A stretch of 64,000 nucleotides of DNA from JACCZX01 sp963807155 (GCA_963807155.1 CAWEAZ010000036.1:1-64000), one strand, 5' to 3'; shown: positions 25,168 through 34,623, counted from the stretch's first letter. Made by a program: numbers and translations. Notes: a model not told the origin generated them from the letters alone.

Positions 25168-27059
25168 GCGTGGATCGCACTCCTGATTTGTTCGAGCGCC
25201 GTCGGATCTTCGATGGTGGTCAGATCACCTGGATCGCGGCCCTCGGCAAGCGCCTGAATCGAGCGCCGCAACAGTTTGCCGGAGCGCGTCTTCGGCAGCA
25301 CACCGACAAAATGCACGCGCGATGGCCGTGCGACGGCGCCGAGCTGTGAGTCGACAACTTTCATCATCTCGCCTTCGTGCGCGAGCTTCTTTTCTTGGGT
25401 GTCTGCTTGTGTCGGGTCTTTCAGGATGGCGAAGGCCAGCGCCACCTGACCTTTCAACGGGTCGGCAACACCGACTACCGCAACCTCGGCGACGTTGGGG
25501 TGCGACGACAACGACTCCTCGATCTCTCGCGTGCCGAGCCGATGTCCGGCGACGTTGATCACATCGTCGGTACGGCCAAGGATAAAAAAGTAACCGTCTT
25601 CGTCGCGAATCCCCCAGTCGAACGTCGAGTAGACATGCTGGTTCGGCACGCTGGTCCAGTAGGTGCGCACGAATCGTTGATCGTCGCGCCACACCGTCGT
25701 CATGCAGCCTGGCGGCAGCGGCCCTTCGATTGCGACGACACCCTTTCGATGCGGCTGCGTGATCTCTTCGCCAGTGGATTCGTCGAATATCTTGACGGAA
25801 TATCCGGCCGCCGGAACACCTGGTGACCCGAACTTGGACGGCAACGCTTCGACATTGCGCGAAATTCCGAGAATTGGCCACCCAGTTTCGGTTTGCCAGT
25901 AATTGTCGATAACGGGTTTGCCAACCCCATCGGCGATCCAGCGCGCGGTTGTTTCGTCGAGCGGTTCACCGGCAAGAAACAGCAAACGCAGACTCGACAG
26001 ATCGTATTTCTTCAGCAGCGCCGGATCCTGTTTCTTCAGTACGCGAATCGCGGTCGGCGACGAGAACATCACGTTGACCTTGTACTTCTCGACGATGCTC
26101 CACCAGATGCCTCCGTCGGGACGAATCGGCAGGCCCTCGTACATGACCGTGGCCATGCCGTTGATCAGAGGCCCATAAACGATGTACGAATGGCCGACGA
26201 CCCATCCAATGTCGCTGGTCGAAAAATAGGTCTCGCCCGGCTCGCTGCAGAAAATGTCGCGCATCGACGCAGCAAGCGCGACCGCGTACCCGCCGGTATC
26301 GCGCTGCACGCCTTTCGGCTTGCCGGTTGTGCCTGACGTGTACAGGATGTAGCTCGGTTCCGACGACTCGAGCCATTCGCACGGCACTTCGTCGTTCATG
26401 TGTTCGGCTCGCAATGTCGCGTAGTCGACGTCGCGTCCGGGAACGCGCTTCATGTCCGCGAGCTTGCGATTGATCAGCAGCACCTTCGGCGGCGGATGCT
26501 CGGCTAGGTCGATCGCTTCGTCGAGCAAATGCTTGTACGGAATCGGCTTGCCCGCGCGCGATCCGGCATCGGCCGAGATGATCAGCGTCGGCTGCGCATC
26601 GTCAATGCGCGTGGCCAGGCTGACCGATGCAAAGCCGCCGAACACCACCGAGTGAATTGCGCCGATGCGTGCGCACGCCAACATCGCGAACGCCGCCTCG
26701 GGAATCATCGGCAGATAGATCAGAACGCGATCGCCGCGCGCGACGCCGAGCGACTTCAGAATTCCCGCCATGCGATTGACTTCGCGATACAGCTGGCGGT
26801 ACGTGTAGGTTTTCTCGTCGCCGGTTTCGGTCGAGACGTAGATCAGCGCAGCTTGATCGCCGCGCGTTGCCAGATGGCGATCGACTGCGTTATGGCAGAG
26901 GTTGGTAGCACCGCCGACGAACCATTTCGCAAACGGCGGCTTCGAGTAATCGAGGACCTGGGAAAACGGCTGGCGCCAGTCGATCAGGCGCGCTTGCTCG
27001 GACCAGAAACCGGCAGGGTCACGTAGTGACTTTGCGTGGTACTCCCTGTACGTCGTCAT
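25164..27059 (-). CDS. prpE: Propionate--CoA ligase
   Basis: PrpE activates propionate to propionyl-CoA with ATP, feeding the methylcitrate or related pathways. The 631-residue ANL-family protein has the N-terminal ACAS domain (WRQPFSQVLDYSKPPFAKWF), the P-loop-like YTSGTTGKPKG, YWQTETGWPI and a C-terminal LPKTRSGKLLRR with the acetylatable Lys. Compared with the Acs of this window, it has the propionate-type DIGWVVGHSYIVYGPL. It is the only complete, unbroken synthetase of its type here. Its start overlaps the 3' end of the response-regulator gene by 41 bp. No prpB, prpC or prpD genes are present in the window. Confidence 0.93.
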   Translation of the reverse strand: MTTYREYHAKSLRDPAGFWSEQARLIDWRQPFSQVLDYSKPPFAKWFVGGATNLCHNAVDRHLATRGDQAALIYVSTETGDEKTYTYRQLYREVNRMAGILKSLGVARGDRVLIYLPMIPEAAFAMLACARIGAIHSVVFGGFASVSLATRIDDAQPTLIISADAGSRAGKPIPYKHLLDEAIDLAEHPPPKVLLINRKLADMKRVPGRDVDYATLRAEHMNDEVPCEWLESSEPSYILYTSGTTGKPKGVQRDTGGYAVALAASMRDIFCSEPGETYFSTSDIGWVVGHSYIVYGPLINGMATVMYEGLPIRPDGGIWWSIVEKYKVNVMFSSPTAIRVLKKQDPALLKKYDLSSLRLLFLAGEPLDETTARWIADGVGKPVIDNYWQTETGWPILGISRNVEALPSKFGSPGVPAAGYSVKIFDESTGEEITQPHRKGVVAIEGPLPPGCMTTVWRDDQRFVRTYWTSVPNQHVYSTFDWGIRDEDGYFFILGRTDDVINVAGHRLGTREIEESLSSHPNVAEVAVVGVADPLKGQVALAFAILKDPTQADTQEKKLAHEGEMMKVVDSQLGAVARPSRVHFVGVLPKTRSGKLLRRSIQALAEGRDPGDLTTIEDPTALEQIRSAIHA

Positions 27060-28230
27060 GCAATCCTCCGTCAGCCGGCTGCTGCAATTCCTTTTGTTGT
27101 CGCACCAGCTTCAGGAGCGGTGCCACCTGCTCAAGCAATCTTGGCAGATGAGGCACCACTTCGGCAGCGCGCCCGGCGCGAATCAGCGCCAGCGCGAGAT
27201 TAATGTCCATCGAGCCGTCTTCGGTCTTCGGGTCCATCGAGCCCGGCGCGGCACCGTCGGACGTACCCAGAATGATGCGGCGCGACCGATTCGTCTGCGC
27301 CTGGGCAGCGCGCTTCTGCGCCAGCGTGCGCAGCTCTTCGGCGCTGCGGCGCAGCTCCTCCGACAAAGTCGACAGCCCAATGCAGGTCCAGACTTCAACA
27401 CCGGGTCCGGCCGCCTCGATGTTCTCCAGCACCTTGCGCAGCCGCGCGGCGAAACGCAAAACGCCCGACAACCCGCTCGAAGGCGTCGCGACGCAGAACT
27501 CCATGCGATCGGTACGCGTGCCCAGATCTTCCAACCGAATCGATGCCGCCAGGGCGCGCCCGACCAGCTTGATGCGCTGATCCGTCTCGCCTTCCCACTG
27601 TTCGTTCTGCGGCATCGACAGTTCGACGCGAATGCAGATCAGCGCCACGTCCGACAAGTTGCGACGCGCGAACGAAATCAGTTTTTCAACCTGCTTGTCG
27701 AAGAACGGCTGGTTCAGCAGCTCGGTATCGGAATCGACAGTGCGCGAAGATTCGAGCGATGCCTGGCTTTCGGCCAGCATCTCGCGCGTGGTCGAAAGGC
27801 GCACCAGCACTTCCATGCGCGCCAGCAGCTCCGCTGCACCGACGCCTTTTTGGATGAAATCGGTGGCGCCCAGCGATGCGGCGCGCTCGCGCTCTCCGGC
27901 CTCGTCCTCGCCGGAGATGATCACCATCGGCAGTTCGCGGATCCGCTGTACCTTGGAGGAGCGCACCCGGTTCAACAGCTCGAAGCCGTCGACCTTTGGC
28001 ATCGTCAGGTCACTGATGACGACGCGAACCGACGAATCAAGCAGGATTGCTTGCCACGCGGCCTCGCCGTCGTTCACCTCGCGCAGTTCAAAGCGGTCGC
28101 GCAGGTGCTGACTGATCGATGCCCGCACGATGCGCGAGTCATCGCAGATCAACACGCGAGGCTTGGGGGCGCCGGCCGCAGGGGCGGGCGTGACGACTTT
28201 TACCGGTTCCTTCTTTGCTAGGGTCGCCAA
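27019..28230 (-). CDS. Response regulator with degenerate GGDEF domain
   Basis: This 403-residue cytosolic protein has a receiver domain (about residues 24-145) with acidic pair D30-D31, phospho-acceptor D74 in VVISDLTMP and the conserved Lys K128 in DFIQKG. A GGDEF-like domain follows (about 165-320), but the GGDEF signature is DRMEF (241-245) after RT, so diguanylate cyclase activity is not expected. The tail is helical and Gln/Leu-rich. It may act as an effector or scaffold by phosphorylation-controlled dimerisation. The last 14 codons overlap prpE, which is odd for unrelated functions; the overlap suggests co-transcription. No partner histidine kinase is nearby. Confidence 0.85.
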   Translation of the reverse strand: MATLAKKEPVKVVTPAPAAGAPKPRVLICDDSRIVRASISQHLRDRFELREVNDGEAAWQAILLDSSVRVVISDLTMPKVDGFELLNRVRSSKVQRIRELPMVIISGEDEAGERERAASLGATDFIQKGVGAAELLARMEVLVRLSTTREMLAESQASLESSRTVDSDTELLNQPFFDKQVEKLISFARRNLSDVALICIRVELSMPQNEQWEGETDQRIKLVGRALAASIRLEDLGTRTDRMEFCVATPSSGLSGVLRFAARLRKVLENIEAAGPGVEVWTCIGLSTLSEELRRSAEELRTLAQKRAAQAQTNRSRRIILGTSDGAAPGSMDPKTEDGSMDINLALALIRAGRAAEVVPHLPRLLEQVAPLLKLVRQQKELQQPADGGLHDDVQGVPRKVTT

Positions 28231-28373
28231 CGGGGTTCTCGGTTAGGCTCACCGCCGCAGGCGCGGCGAGCCTCGGAATTTAACCGAAATGATCGCGAAT
28301 TGATCGGTAAAAGCCGTCGAGTTCCTTAGCTTTTCGCTCTCTCTTCTCGCCCTTTCACGCTATACGGCACGGT

Positions 28374-29204
28374 TCAAACATGGCTGCCGGCGCTGGCCAA
28401 CGTCCGAAGCTCGTCGTCGTTGAGTTGAGGGCCGTCTAGCGTGACGCGCTTTTCCTGCGTTTCGGATGTGCGAAACCGCGCGATTACCGGCTTCAGCTCA
28501 GGCTTGATATGCGCGTCGTTGTAGCCGTTGAACAAGTGGCCAACCAGGCCGCGCCTCAGGTCACTGGTGTTCAAAAACCAGTCGGCGATCGGGAATGTGA
28601 GGTTCATGTTGACGTGCATCATGATCCCCATGTTGTGATGTGCCGTGTGATGACGACGGATCGTGTTGATCAACGGAAAATTACGAACGAACCAGTTGTC
28701 GCGCACGTGGCAACAGAAGTGAAACGTCTCGTACACCATGTAATGGCCGATCATGCCGATGAACACGATGTAGCCCGCGTTCGGATTGATCAGCACGCTC
28801 GCGATCCAGCCAAACAGGAGCCCGAACACCACAAGAACGATCAGCACGCGCCACGGAAAGAACACGATGCGGAATTCGCGGATAGAGTCGATCGTGGCGT
28901 CGTTGTCGGTGAAGTACTGATGATGCTGACGGGTATGGCGGTCGTAGATAGCGCGTAAAGCGAACACGTCGATCAGCCGGTGCATCACGAATTTGTGCAT
29001 GCTCCATTCGACGAAGTTGCCCCCGATCAGAACGGGAATCAGCAGCAGCCACTCCCAACGTGCGTTCTGCAAGTGGCTGACGCAGTACCAGATGCCAGCG
29101 ATTCCCGCCCCGTACATCACACCGATGTGCACGAGTCCGCTGTAGTAGCGGCTGATCGCCGCTTGATATTGCTCGCGAAATCTGCGCTGCCGTTCCGTCA
29201 TCAT
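28374..29204 (-). CDS. Fatty-acid hydroxylase/sterol-desaturase family membrane protein
   Basis: This 276-residue integral membrane di-iron protein of the fatty-acid hydroxylase superfamily uses O2 to hydroxylate or desaturate a lipid. The His clusters that bind iron are visible: HKFVMH, DRHTRQHHQYF (HxxxHH), HFCCH and RRHHTAHHN. Four or five membrane segments surround them (for example GLVHIGVMYGAGIAGIWY and VLIVLVVFGLLFGWIASVLI). The substrate cannot be told from sequence; sterol-type, carotenoid and sphingolipid/ornithine-lipid hydroxylases share these motifs. It is divergent from the PanB-like gene with a short gap containing an AT-rich stretch. Confidence 0.87.
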   Translation of the reverse strand: MMTERQRRFREQYQAAISRYYSGLVHIGVMYGAGIAGIWYCVSHLQNARWEWLLLIPVLIGGNFVEWSMHKFVMHRLIDVFALRAIYDRHTRQHHQYFTDNDATIDSIREFRIVFFPWRVLIVLVVFGLLFGWIASVLINPNAGYIVFIGMIGHYMVYETFHFCCHVRDNWFVRNFPLINTIRRHHTAHHNMGIMMHVNMNLTFPIADWFLNTSDLRRGLVGHLFNGYNDAHIKPELKPVIARFRTSETQEKRVTLDGPQLNDDELRTLASAGSHV

Positions 29205-29281
29205 GGAAAAACCTCGTTGCCGCCTGCGTTGATGGCTGATATATTAGTTGTCGATCACTGACGGTGTCAATCGGGGGACGC

Positions 29282-30184
29282 GTGGCCGAAGCTGCTGCAA
29301 ATACAAACAAGACCGCCAGCGCACCGGCGCGCAAGAAGCGCACGTTGCAGGAGATCCGCGACTCGAAGACTTCGGGCGAGAAGATGGTCTACATGTCGGT
29401 GCCCGATTACACCTCGGCCAAATGGGCTGAAATGGCGGGCGTCGACGTCGCGGTGCTCGGCGACAGCCTGGCGATGATCGCGCACGGACATTCGAGCACC
29501 ATTCCCGCGACGATGGACATGATGGCGCTACATGCTCAAGCGGTGCGGCGCGGCGCGCCGAACACGTTCGTGCTGGGCTGCATGCCTTATCAAAGCTACA
29601 ACACGATTGAACGTGCGTTGACCAATGCCACGCGATTCATGCAGGAAGGAGCGTGCGATGCAGTCAAGCCGCAGGGCGGCAAGTCGCAAGCCACGATTTT
29701 GAAGGCGATGGTCGACTCCGGCATTCCAACCGCGTCGCATATCGGCATGACGCCACATACGGTGGCGATGTTCGGCGGCTTCAAGATCCAGGGCAAGACG
29801 GCCGAAACCGCAATGAAAATTCTCGAGGACGCGTTTGCGATTCAGGACGCCGGCTGCTTCATGCTCGAGTTCGAAGCGGTGCCCGCCAAGATCGCCGCGG
29901 TGATTTCGAAGCAGCTCGAAATTCCGACGATCGGTATCGGCGCCGGCGTCGGAACCGATGGGCAGATCCTGCTTTGCTACGACCTGCTCGGCGTGTTCAC
30001 GGACTTCAAGCCAAAGTTTACGAAGCGCTATTCGAATCTGACCGAAGTTGCAATCAAGGGAATCCCGCAATACATCTCGGAAGTAAAGGCGGGCACATTT
30101 CCCGACGACGACCACAGTTACGGAGTCGACGAAAAGGAGTACGACAAGTTCGTTTCGATGGTCGAGAAGCGCAAGCATCAATGA
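29282..30184 (+). CDS. PanB-like protein with altered metal ligands
   Basis: This 300-residue protein is homologous to ketopantoate hydroxymethyltransferase (PanB, isocitrate-lyase/PEP-mutase fold). Counting from GTG 29282, which follows GGGGGA, D61 in LGDSL matches the first Mg ligand (E. coli D45), and E198 in EAVP matches catalytic E181. The second ligand, D84 of ADLPF, is C100 here (GCMPY), and the third, E114 of KIEGG, is Q131 (KPQGG). So two of three metal ligands are replaced. I infer a divergent paralog with another reaction, not pantothenate synthesis. The GntR gene overlaps its end (ATGA), and an accessory catabolic/transport cluster follows. Confidence 0.8.
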   Translation: MAEAAANTNKTASAPARKKRTLQEIRDSKTSGEKMVYMSVPDYTSAKWAEMAGVDVAVLGDSLAMIAHGHSSTIPATMDMMALHAQAVRRGAPNTFVLGCMPYQSYNTIERALTNATRFMQEGACDAVKPQGGKSQATILKAMVDSGIPTASHIGMTPHTVAMFGGFKIQGKTAETAMKILEDAFAIQDAGCFMLEFEAVPAKIAAVISKQLEIPTIGIGAGVGTDGQILLCYDLLGVFTDFKPKFTKRYSNLTEVAIKGIPQYISEVKAGTFPDDDHSYGVDEKEYDKFVSMVEKRKHQ

Positions 30185-30861
30185 AGCGTGCGAGCCCCAT
30201 CGAAGTGGCGCCGATCACGCCGGCTCAAAGCCTGACCGATCGTGCCTACGCGGAGCTCGAAGAGATGATCGTCACGTTGAAGCTGGCCCCGGGTGCCGCG
30301 GTATCGGAAGCGGAGCTATCCAGCCACCTCGGTATCGGCCGTACGCCGATCCGCGAAGCACTGCAGCGTCTGGCGCGCGAGCGGTTGGTCGTGATCCTGC
30401 CTCGGCGCGGCGTGATGGTGTCGGAGATCAACGTCGGCCGCCAGCTTCGGCTGCACGAGGCGCGTCGCGAGATCGAGCGGCTGATCGCGCGCACCGCAGC
30501 GAGACGTGCGACCGATGAACAGCGAACGCGCTTTCGCGAGCTCGCGCGCGATTTCGAAAAATCGGCGCGCGCCAACGATGACGTGACGTTCATGCGTACT
30601 GACCGTGAGTTCAATCTGCTGTGTTCGAGTGCGGCGCATAACGAGTTCGCAGCGGGCGCGATGAGTCTGATGCACGGCTTGTCACGGCGCTTCTGGTACA
30701 TCCACTACAAGCAGGCGGCCGACATGCCACTGACGGCCAAGTTGCATGCGGACATCGCGCGTGCGATCGCGGACAAGGACGAAGAGCGCGCGGCGAACGC
30801 CAGCGACCGGTTGCTCGATGTGATCGAAGAATTTACTCGCGCTACAGTCACACAGGCGTGA
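30181..30861 (+). CDS. GntR-family (FCD-type) transcriptional regulator
   Basis: This 226-residue regulator has an N-terminal winged helix-turn-helix (YAELEEMIVTLKLAPGAAVSEAELSSHLGIGRTPIREALQRLARERLVVILPRRGVMV, residues about 20-78) and an all-helical FCD ligand-binding domain containing MRTDREFNLLC and a later His (KLHADIARAI) typical of metal/acid-binding FCD sensors. Such regulators usually repress catabolic operons and are released by an organic-acid substrate. It overlaps the PanB-like gene by 4 bp and precedes the oxidoreductase, so it probably controls its own cluster. Confidence 0.93.
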   Translation: MKRASPIEVAPITPAQSLTDRAYAELEEMIVTLKLAPGAAVSEAELSSHLGIGRTPIREALQRLARERLVVILPRRGVMVSEINVGRQLRLHEARREIERLIARTAARRATDEQRTRFRELARDFEKSARANDDVTFMRTDREFNLLCSSAAHNEFAAGAMSLMHGLSRRFWYIHYKQAADMPLTAKLHADIARAIADKDEERAANASDRLLDVIEEFTRATVTQA

Positions 30862-30870
30862 GCTGGACTA

Positions 30871-31917
30871 ATGCGCGCGTACACGATCCCTGATGTGGCG
30901 CGAGGCAGCCGATCTCTGCTGCGCGAAGCAGGCGTCAGTGTGCTGTTCCACCCGTCGTGACCGGCGTACTTCTTGATGGCAATCGCGTCATGGGTGCGAT
31001 GGCATGGTCCGAGGAAGGGCCCGTTGAACTGCGATGCAAGGCTCACGATCGACGCGAGCGGCGACGCAGACTTGGTCGCGATGGCGGGGTTTGAGTCGTT
31101 CATCGGCGATGGTAAGGATGGAATGAGCGGGCAAGTGCAGAACCCGACCATGATCTTCCGCCTCGGCGGAGTGGATACCGCACGCTTTGTCGCGACCTAT
31201 GGCGAAGAACGATTTTGCCGGAGCAGGTATCCGAGCTTCTTCGCCGTCATCACGGTCACGGTTATTTTCTGCCACGGTCAAAGATATGGCTGTTTCCGAC
31301 GACTCGACCAGACGAGCTGTTGTGTAACTGCCGCGCGTTGTCGGCCCGACGGGCGAGAATTGAACACCCTGAATGCGCGCGACTTCACGATGCAGATTCG
31401 AAGGGCGCTTGCAGGTGCGCGAGTACGCGCGCTTCTTTCGCGACTATCTGACAGGCTGCGAGCAGTCCTTCGTGGTGGATACCGGCACTCAGGTCGGCGT
31501 GCGTCAGACGCGGCAGGCGCGTGGGGTGGTCACACTCGCGAACGCCGATATTCTTACCGGGGCGCAAGTTTGCCGACGGTATTGCGCGCTCGCCCTGGCC
31601 GATCGAGTTACACGCAGGCGCGAAGCCGCGTGTCGAATGGTTGCTCGAAGATTGCTACGAAATACCTTTTGGGTGCTTTGTTCCCATTCGTGGGGATGGT
31701 CTGCTTACCGCCGGGCGCTGCCTCTCGGCGCAACACGAAGCGGTGGCGTCGGCCCGCGTAACTGCTCAATGTTTTTCGTATGGCCAGGCCGTAGGGACAC
31801 GCAGCTGCGATGTGCATTGAGTCGCGTGTCGAACCGCGCACTCTGCCCGGTCAAGCCGTACGTGAAGTGCTAAACCGAAACGGTGCCCGCCTCGACACCG
31901 AAGCTGCTGTTGTCTGA
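30871..31917 (+). pseudogene. FAD-dependent oxidoreductase (FAD_oxidored type), 5' part missing and multiply frameshifted
   Basis: Pieces in all three frames line up as one protein: LLREAGVSVLFH, VTGVLLDGNRVMGAMAW, LTIDASGDADLVAMAGFESFIGDGKDG, LPEQVSELLRRHHGHGYFLPRSKIWLFP, LQVREYARFFRDYLTGCEQSFV, WLLEDCYEIPFGCFVPIRGDGLLTAGRCLSAQHEA and a tail with stop 31915-31917. These are typical of FAD_oxidored dehydrogenases. At least seven frame changes occur in about 1 kb, and the N-terminal dinucleotide-binding segment (GxGxxG, roughly the first 100-130 residues) is absent: homology starts within 20 codons of the GntR stop. The missing 5' part suggests genuine decay or an assembly deletion in addition to base errors. 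Confidence 0.7.
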
Positions 31918-31944
31918 AAGGAAACGCGATGACTCCTGAACAGG

Positions 31945-32457
31945 TTGTGGTTGAGCGGAAAGATCAAGCGAAAAGCGGCGAGCCTGCAGCACCGCCCGGC
32001 CGAGTACGTGCATCGCGACGAACGCGAATGGGAAACCATTCGCTGGCCGGGGCAGACCGGCAAGATGCTTTTTCACCCGCGTCCAGAGCGGCCGACTGAA
32101 CCGAATGCGGGCATCGTTCGCTACGAGGCCGGTGGCCATCACCCGCTGCATCACCATGAGTTTGCGCAGGTCTGGTACATACTCTCAGGCGAATTCCGGA
32201 TTGGCGGCAAGCTGTACGGTCCCGGAACGATGGTTTTCTATCCCGACCCTCATTACGAGGACGAGCTCGCTACCGAAACCGGCGGTGAAATGCTGTTCGT
32301 TCAGTATCCGGGCCCGACGACCGGTGGGCGACCGATCTACGAGGGCCGGTTCAACATGGTCGAGCGCAAGGCAATAACGCGGAGCGAACCGACAGAGTCG
32401 CACGTCACTACAACAAGAGGAGACAGGTCATGCAAAACAACCGCAGAAAGTTACTGA
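31945..32457 (+). CDS. Cupin-domain protein
   Basis: This single-domain cupin of about 150-170 residues has the body PAEYVHRDEREWETIRWPGQ...NAGIVRYEAGGHHPLHHHEFAQVWYILSGEFRIGGKLYGPGTMVFYPDPHYEDE. The first cupin motif His-rich segment HHPLHHHEF supplies metal ligands, and the second motif lies around PGTMVFYPDPHYE. The ATG at 31929 (MTPEQVV) is in a different frame from the body, so the natural start is probably there with a one-base error. The listed start is the first in-frame TTG. The last codons overlap the solute-binding-protein gene. It probably acts as a metal-dependent isomerase or sensor for the cluster's substrate, but no substrate can be assigned. Confidence 0.72.
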   Translation: MWLSGKIKRKAASLQHRPAEYVHRDEREWETIRWPGQTGKMLFHPRPERPTEPNAGIVRYEAGGHHPLHHHEFAQVWYILSGEFRIGGKLYGPGTMVFYPDPHYEDELATETGGEMLFVQYPGPTTGGRPIYEGRFNMVERKAITRSEPTESHVTTTRGDRSCKTTAESY

Positions 32458-33712
32458 AGGCTATCGGCGGCGCCGGCGCGACAGTCGCAGCGCAGCCGTA
32501 TCTGAGCTTTCCGGCGATCGCGCAGAACGTGCCGGTGCGGGTCGGCATCATCGCGCCGAAATCCGGCATCGTCGGCACCATCGGCGAATGCGGGTTGCGC
32601 GGCACTCAATTCGCGGTTGAGCGCATCAATGCGTCCGGCGGCATCGCCGGCCGCAAGGTCGAGCTGATCGTCGAGGAAGAAACCAATCCGAAGGATTCGA
32701 TCGAGCGCCTGCGCAAGCTGGTGCTGCAGGACAAGGTCGATTGCGTGCAGGGCATCGTGTCGTCAGGCGTCAGTCTGGCAATGGGCGCGGTGGCCGAAGA
32801 GATGAAGGCGCTGCTGATTTTCTGGGACGGCACGACGCAGGATGGCGTCAAGGAGACGATGCCAAATGCCACGCTACGTTTTCCGCAGTACCGACAACGA
32901 ATGCGAAGCGGTGATGGGGTCGCTGTTGGCGATCAAGTACTGGAAGGGGCAGTTCTCGACGATCGCCGGCATCAACCCGGACTACTCGTATGGCCGTAAC
33001 AACATGGCGGCGTTTCAGGCGCTGCTGAAGAAGTTCAATGTCAACGTCAAGGTCGTCGCCGAGCAATGGCCGAAAGTGGGAACGCTCGACCTGACGACAC
33101 ACGTCGCGGCATTGAAGGCGGCCAAGCCGGATCTCGTGTTTCTCGTCATTGTTGTTCGCCGATCTGCCGATCTTCATGCGCACCGCGCACAGCGCGGGCC
33201 TGATGGACGGCAAGACCAAGTTCGTATTTCCAGCCGCCGGCTTTCAGCACACGCTTCTGAAAAAGGAGTTCACGCCCGAGGGCATGATCTTCGGCCACAA
33301 CACTCTGTACTTCGCCAGCGCCGATGCAAGCCCACTGCAGCGGTTGTTCGTCAAGGAATACGAGGAAAAGTACAAGGACTATCCGCATTGGGAAGCCGAC
33401 CGTGCGTACTTCGCAATGCAGGTCTACAAGGCCGGCGTCGAGGCGGCGTACAAGGCGAAGAACGCGTGGCCCGGCAAGGAAGACGTGATCAGCGCAATCG
33501 AAGGGGTCAAGGTCGAGTCGCTCGGCGGCCCGGGCCACATGCGCAAGGATCATATTGCGGAGCAGACGTTCTATCAGGGGCTGACGACGCACAAGAACCG
33601 CTATGACTTTGCAACGCTCGGCCAGGTGGACCGCATGTATTCCGACCAGCTGCAAAAGCCCGCCGGCACTGATTTCTGGAAATGGATTGAGAGCGCGCAG
33701 ATAAAGCTGTAA
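32430..33712 (+). CDS. Branched-chain-type ABC transporter substrate-binding protein, two frameshifts
   Basis: This periplasmic binding protein of the LivJ/UrtA class has about 425 residues when joined. The N terminus MQNNRRKLLKAIGG...AQPYLSFPAIAQN is a twin-arginine (Tat) signal. The mature part starts VPVRVGIIAPKSGIVG, continues GTQFAVERINASGGIAGRKVELIVEEE, then after a break near 32870 as YVFRSTDNECEAVMGSLL, and after a second break near 33147 as LLFADLPIFMRTAHSAGL, ending DFWKWIESAQIKL. It would capture the ligand for the permeases that follow. Both breaks interrupt otherwise conserved sequence and look like one-base errors. Confidence 0.85.
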
Positions 33713-33741
33713 CGAATCCGAGCAAGCACCGGGTCACGCGC

Positions 33742-34623
33742 TTGGCTGCTTTTTTCGACATCCTGCTCGGCGGCGTTTTTCACGCCGCCGTTCTTTTTTT
33801 GGTGGCCGCCGGACTGCAGCTCGTGTTCGGCGTGCAGAAGATCGTCAACCTCGCGTGCGGCTCGTTCTACGCGCTCGGCGCGTACTTCGGCATCAGCTCG
33901 GTCAACTGGGCGCTAGCAGCGGGGCTCCCGCCCTGGATGTTTCTGCCGGTGCTGATCGTGTCCGGCATCGTGCTTGGCGCAATCGGGCCAGCGATCGAAG
34001 CGCTTCTGCGCACGATCTACGCGCGCGACGAAGCATTCCAGTTACTGCTGACATTCGCGCTCGTGTTGATGTTTCAGGACGTGCTTCGTTTCTTCTGGGG
34101 ACCGAATCCGCAGCAGCTCGGCAACCTGGCTAACGACTATGGCCGGCTGGCAGTCGGCACATTCTCGGTGTCGATTTACAACGTGCTTGTGATCGCCGCC
34201 AGCATTGCGATTGCGGTCGGCATCGGCGCGTTTCTGCAGCGCACTCGCTTCGGACGGATTCTGCGGGCGACCGCCGAGAACCGCGAGATGAGTCAGGCGC
34301 TCGGCGTGAACGTGCGCTGGATGTACACCAGCGTGTTCACGCTCGGCACGGTGCTCGGCACGGTGGGCGGCGCGCTGGTGGTGCCGACCGCGGCGGCCTC
34401 GCTCGACATGCCTGTCGAGCTGGTGGTCGAGGCATTTGCGGTGGTCGTGATCGGCGGCCTCGGCAGCATGCGAGGAGCGCTGGTGGGTGCGCTGATCGTC
34501 GGCCTGATGCGAGCCGCCGCGATCACGTTTTATGCGGAGCTCGAAATCCTTGCGATCTACCTGGTCGTGATCGTGGTGCTGATTGCGCGCCCCGCCGGCT
34601 TGTTCGGCAAGCCGATCGAATGA
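33742..34623 (+). CDS. Branched-chain-type ABC transporter permease (LivH-like)
   Basis: This 293-residue inner-membrane permease of the LivH family has about eight hydrophobic segments and contains GLQLVFGVQKIVNLACGSFYALGAYFG near the N terminus. The typical cytoplasmic coupling region is RFGRILRATAENREMSQALGVNVRWM, followed by GLGSMRGALVGALIVG near the C terminus. The likely start is TTG 33742, 29 bp after the binding-protein stop. The stop overlaps the LivM-like start by 4 bp (ATGA). It forms the transmembrane channel together with LivM. Confidence 0.9.
   Translation: MAAFFDILLGGVFHAAVLFLVAAGLQLVFGVQKIVNLACGSFYALGAYFGISSVNWALAAGLPPWMFLPVLIVSGIVLGAIGPAIEALLRTIYARDEAFQLLLTFALVLMFQDVLRFFWGPNPQQLGNLANDYGRLAVGTFSVSIYNVLVIAASIAIAVGIGAFLQRTRFGRILRATAENREMSQALGVNVRWMYTSVFTLGTVLGTVGGALVVPTAAASLDMPVELVVEAFAVVVIGGLGSMRGALVGALIVGLMRAAAITFYAELEILAIYLVVIVVLIARPAGLFGKPIE

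Noticed and set aside
29264..29281. Translation of the PanB-like protein from the upstream GTG at 29264
   Set aside because: GTG 29282 has a better-placed GGGGGA ribosome-binding site, and the six extra codons add no recognisable sequence.
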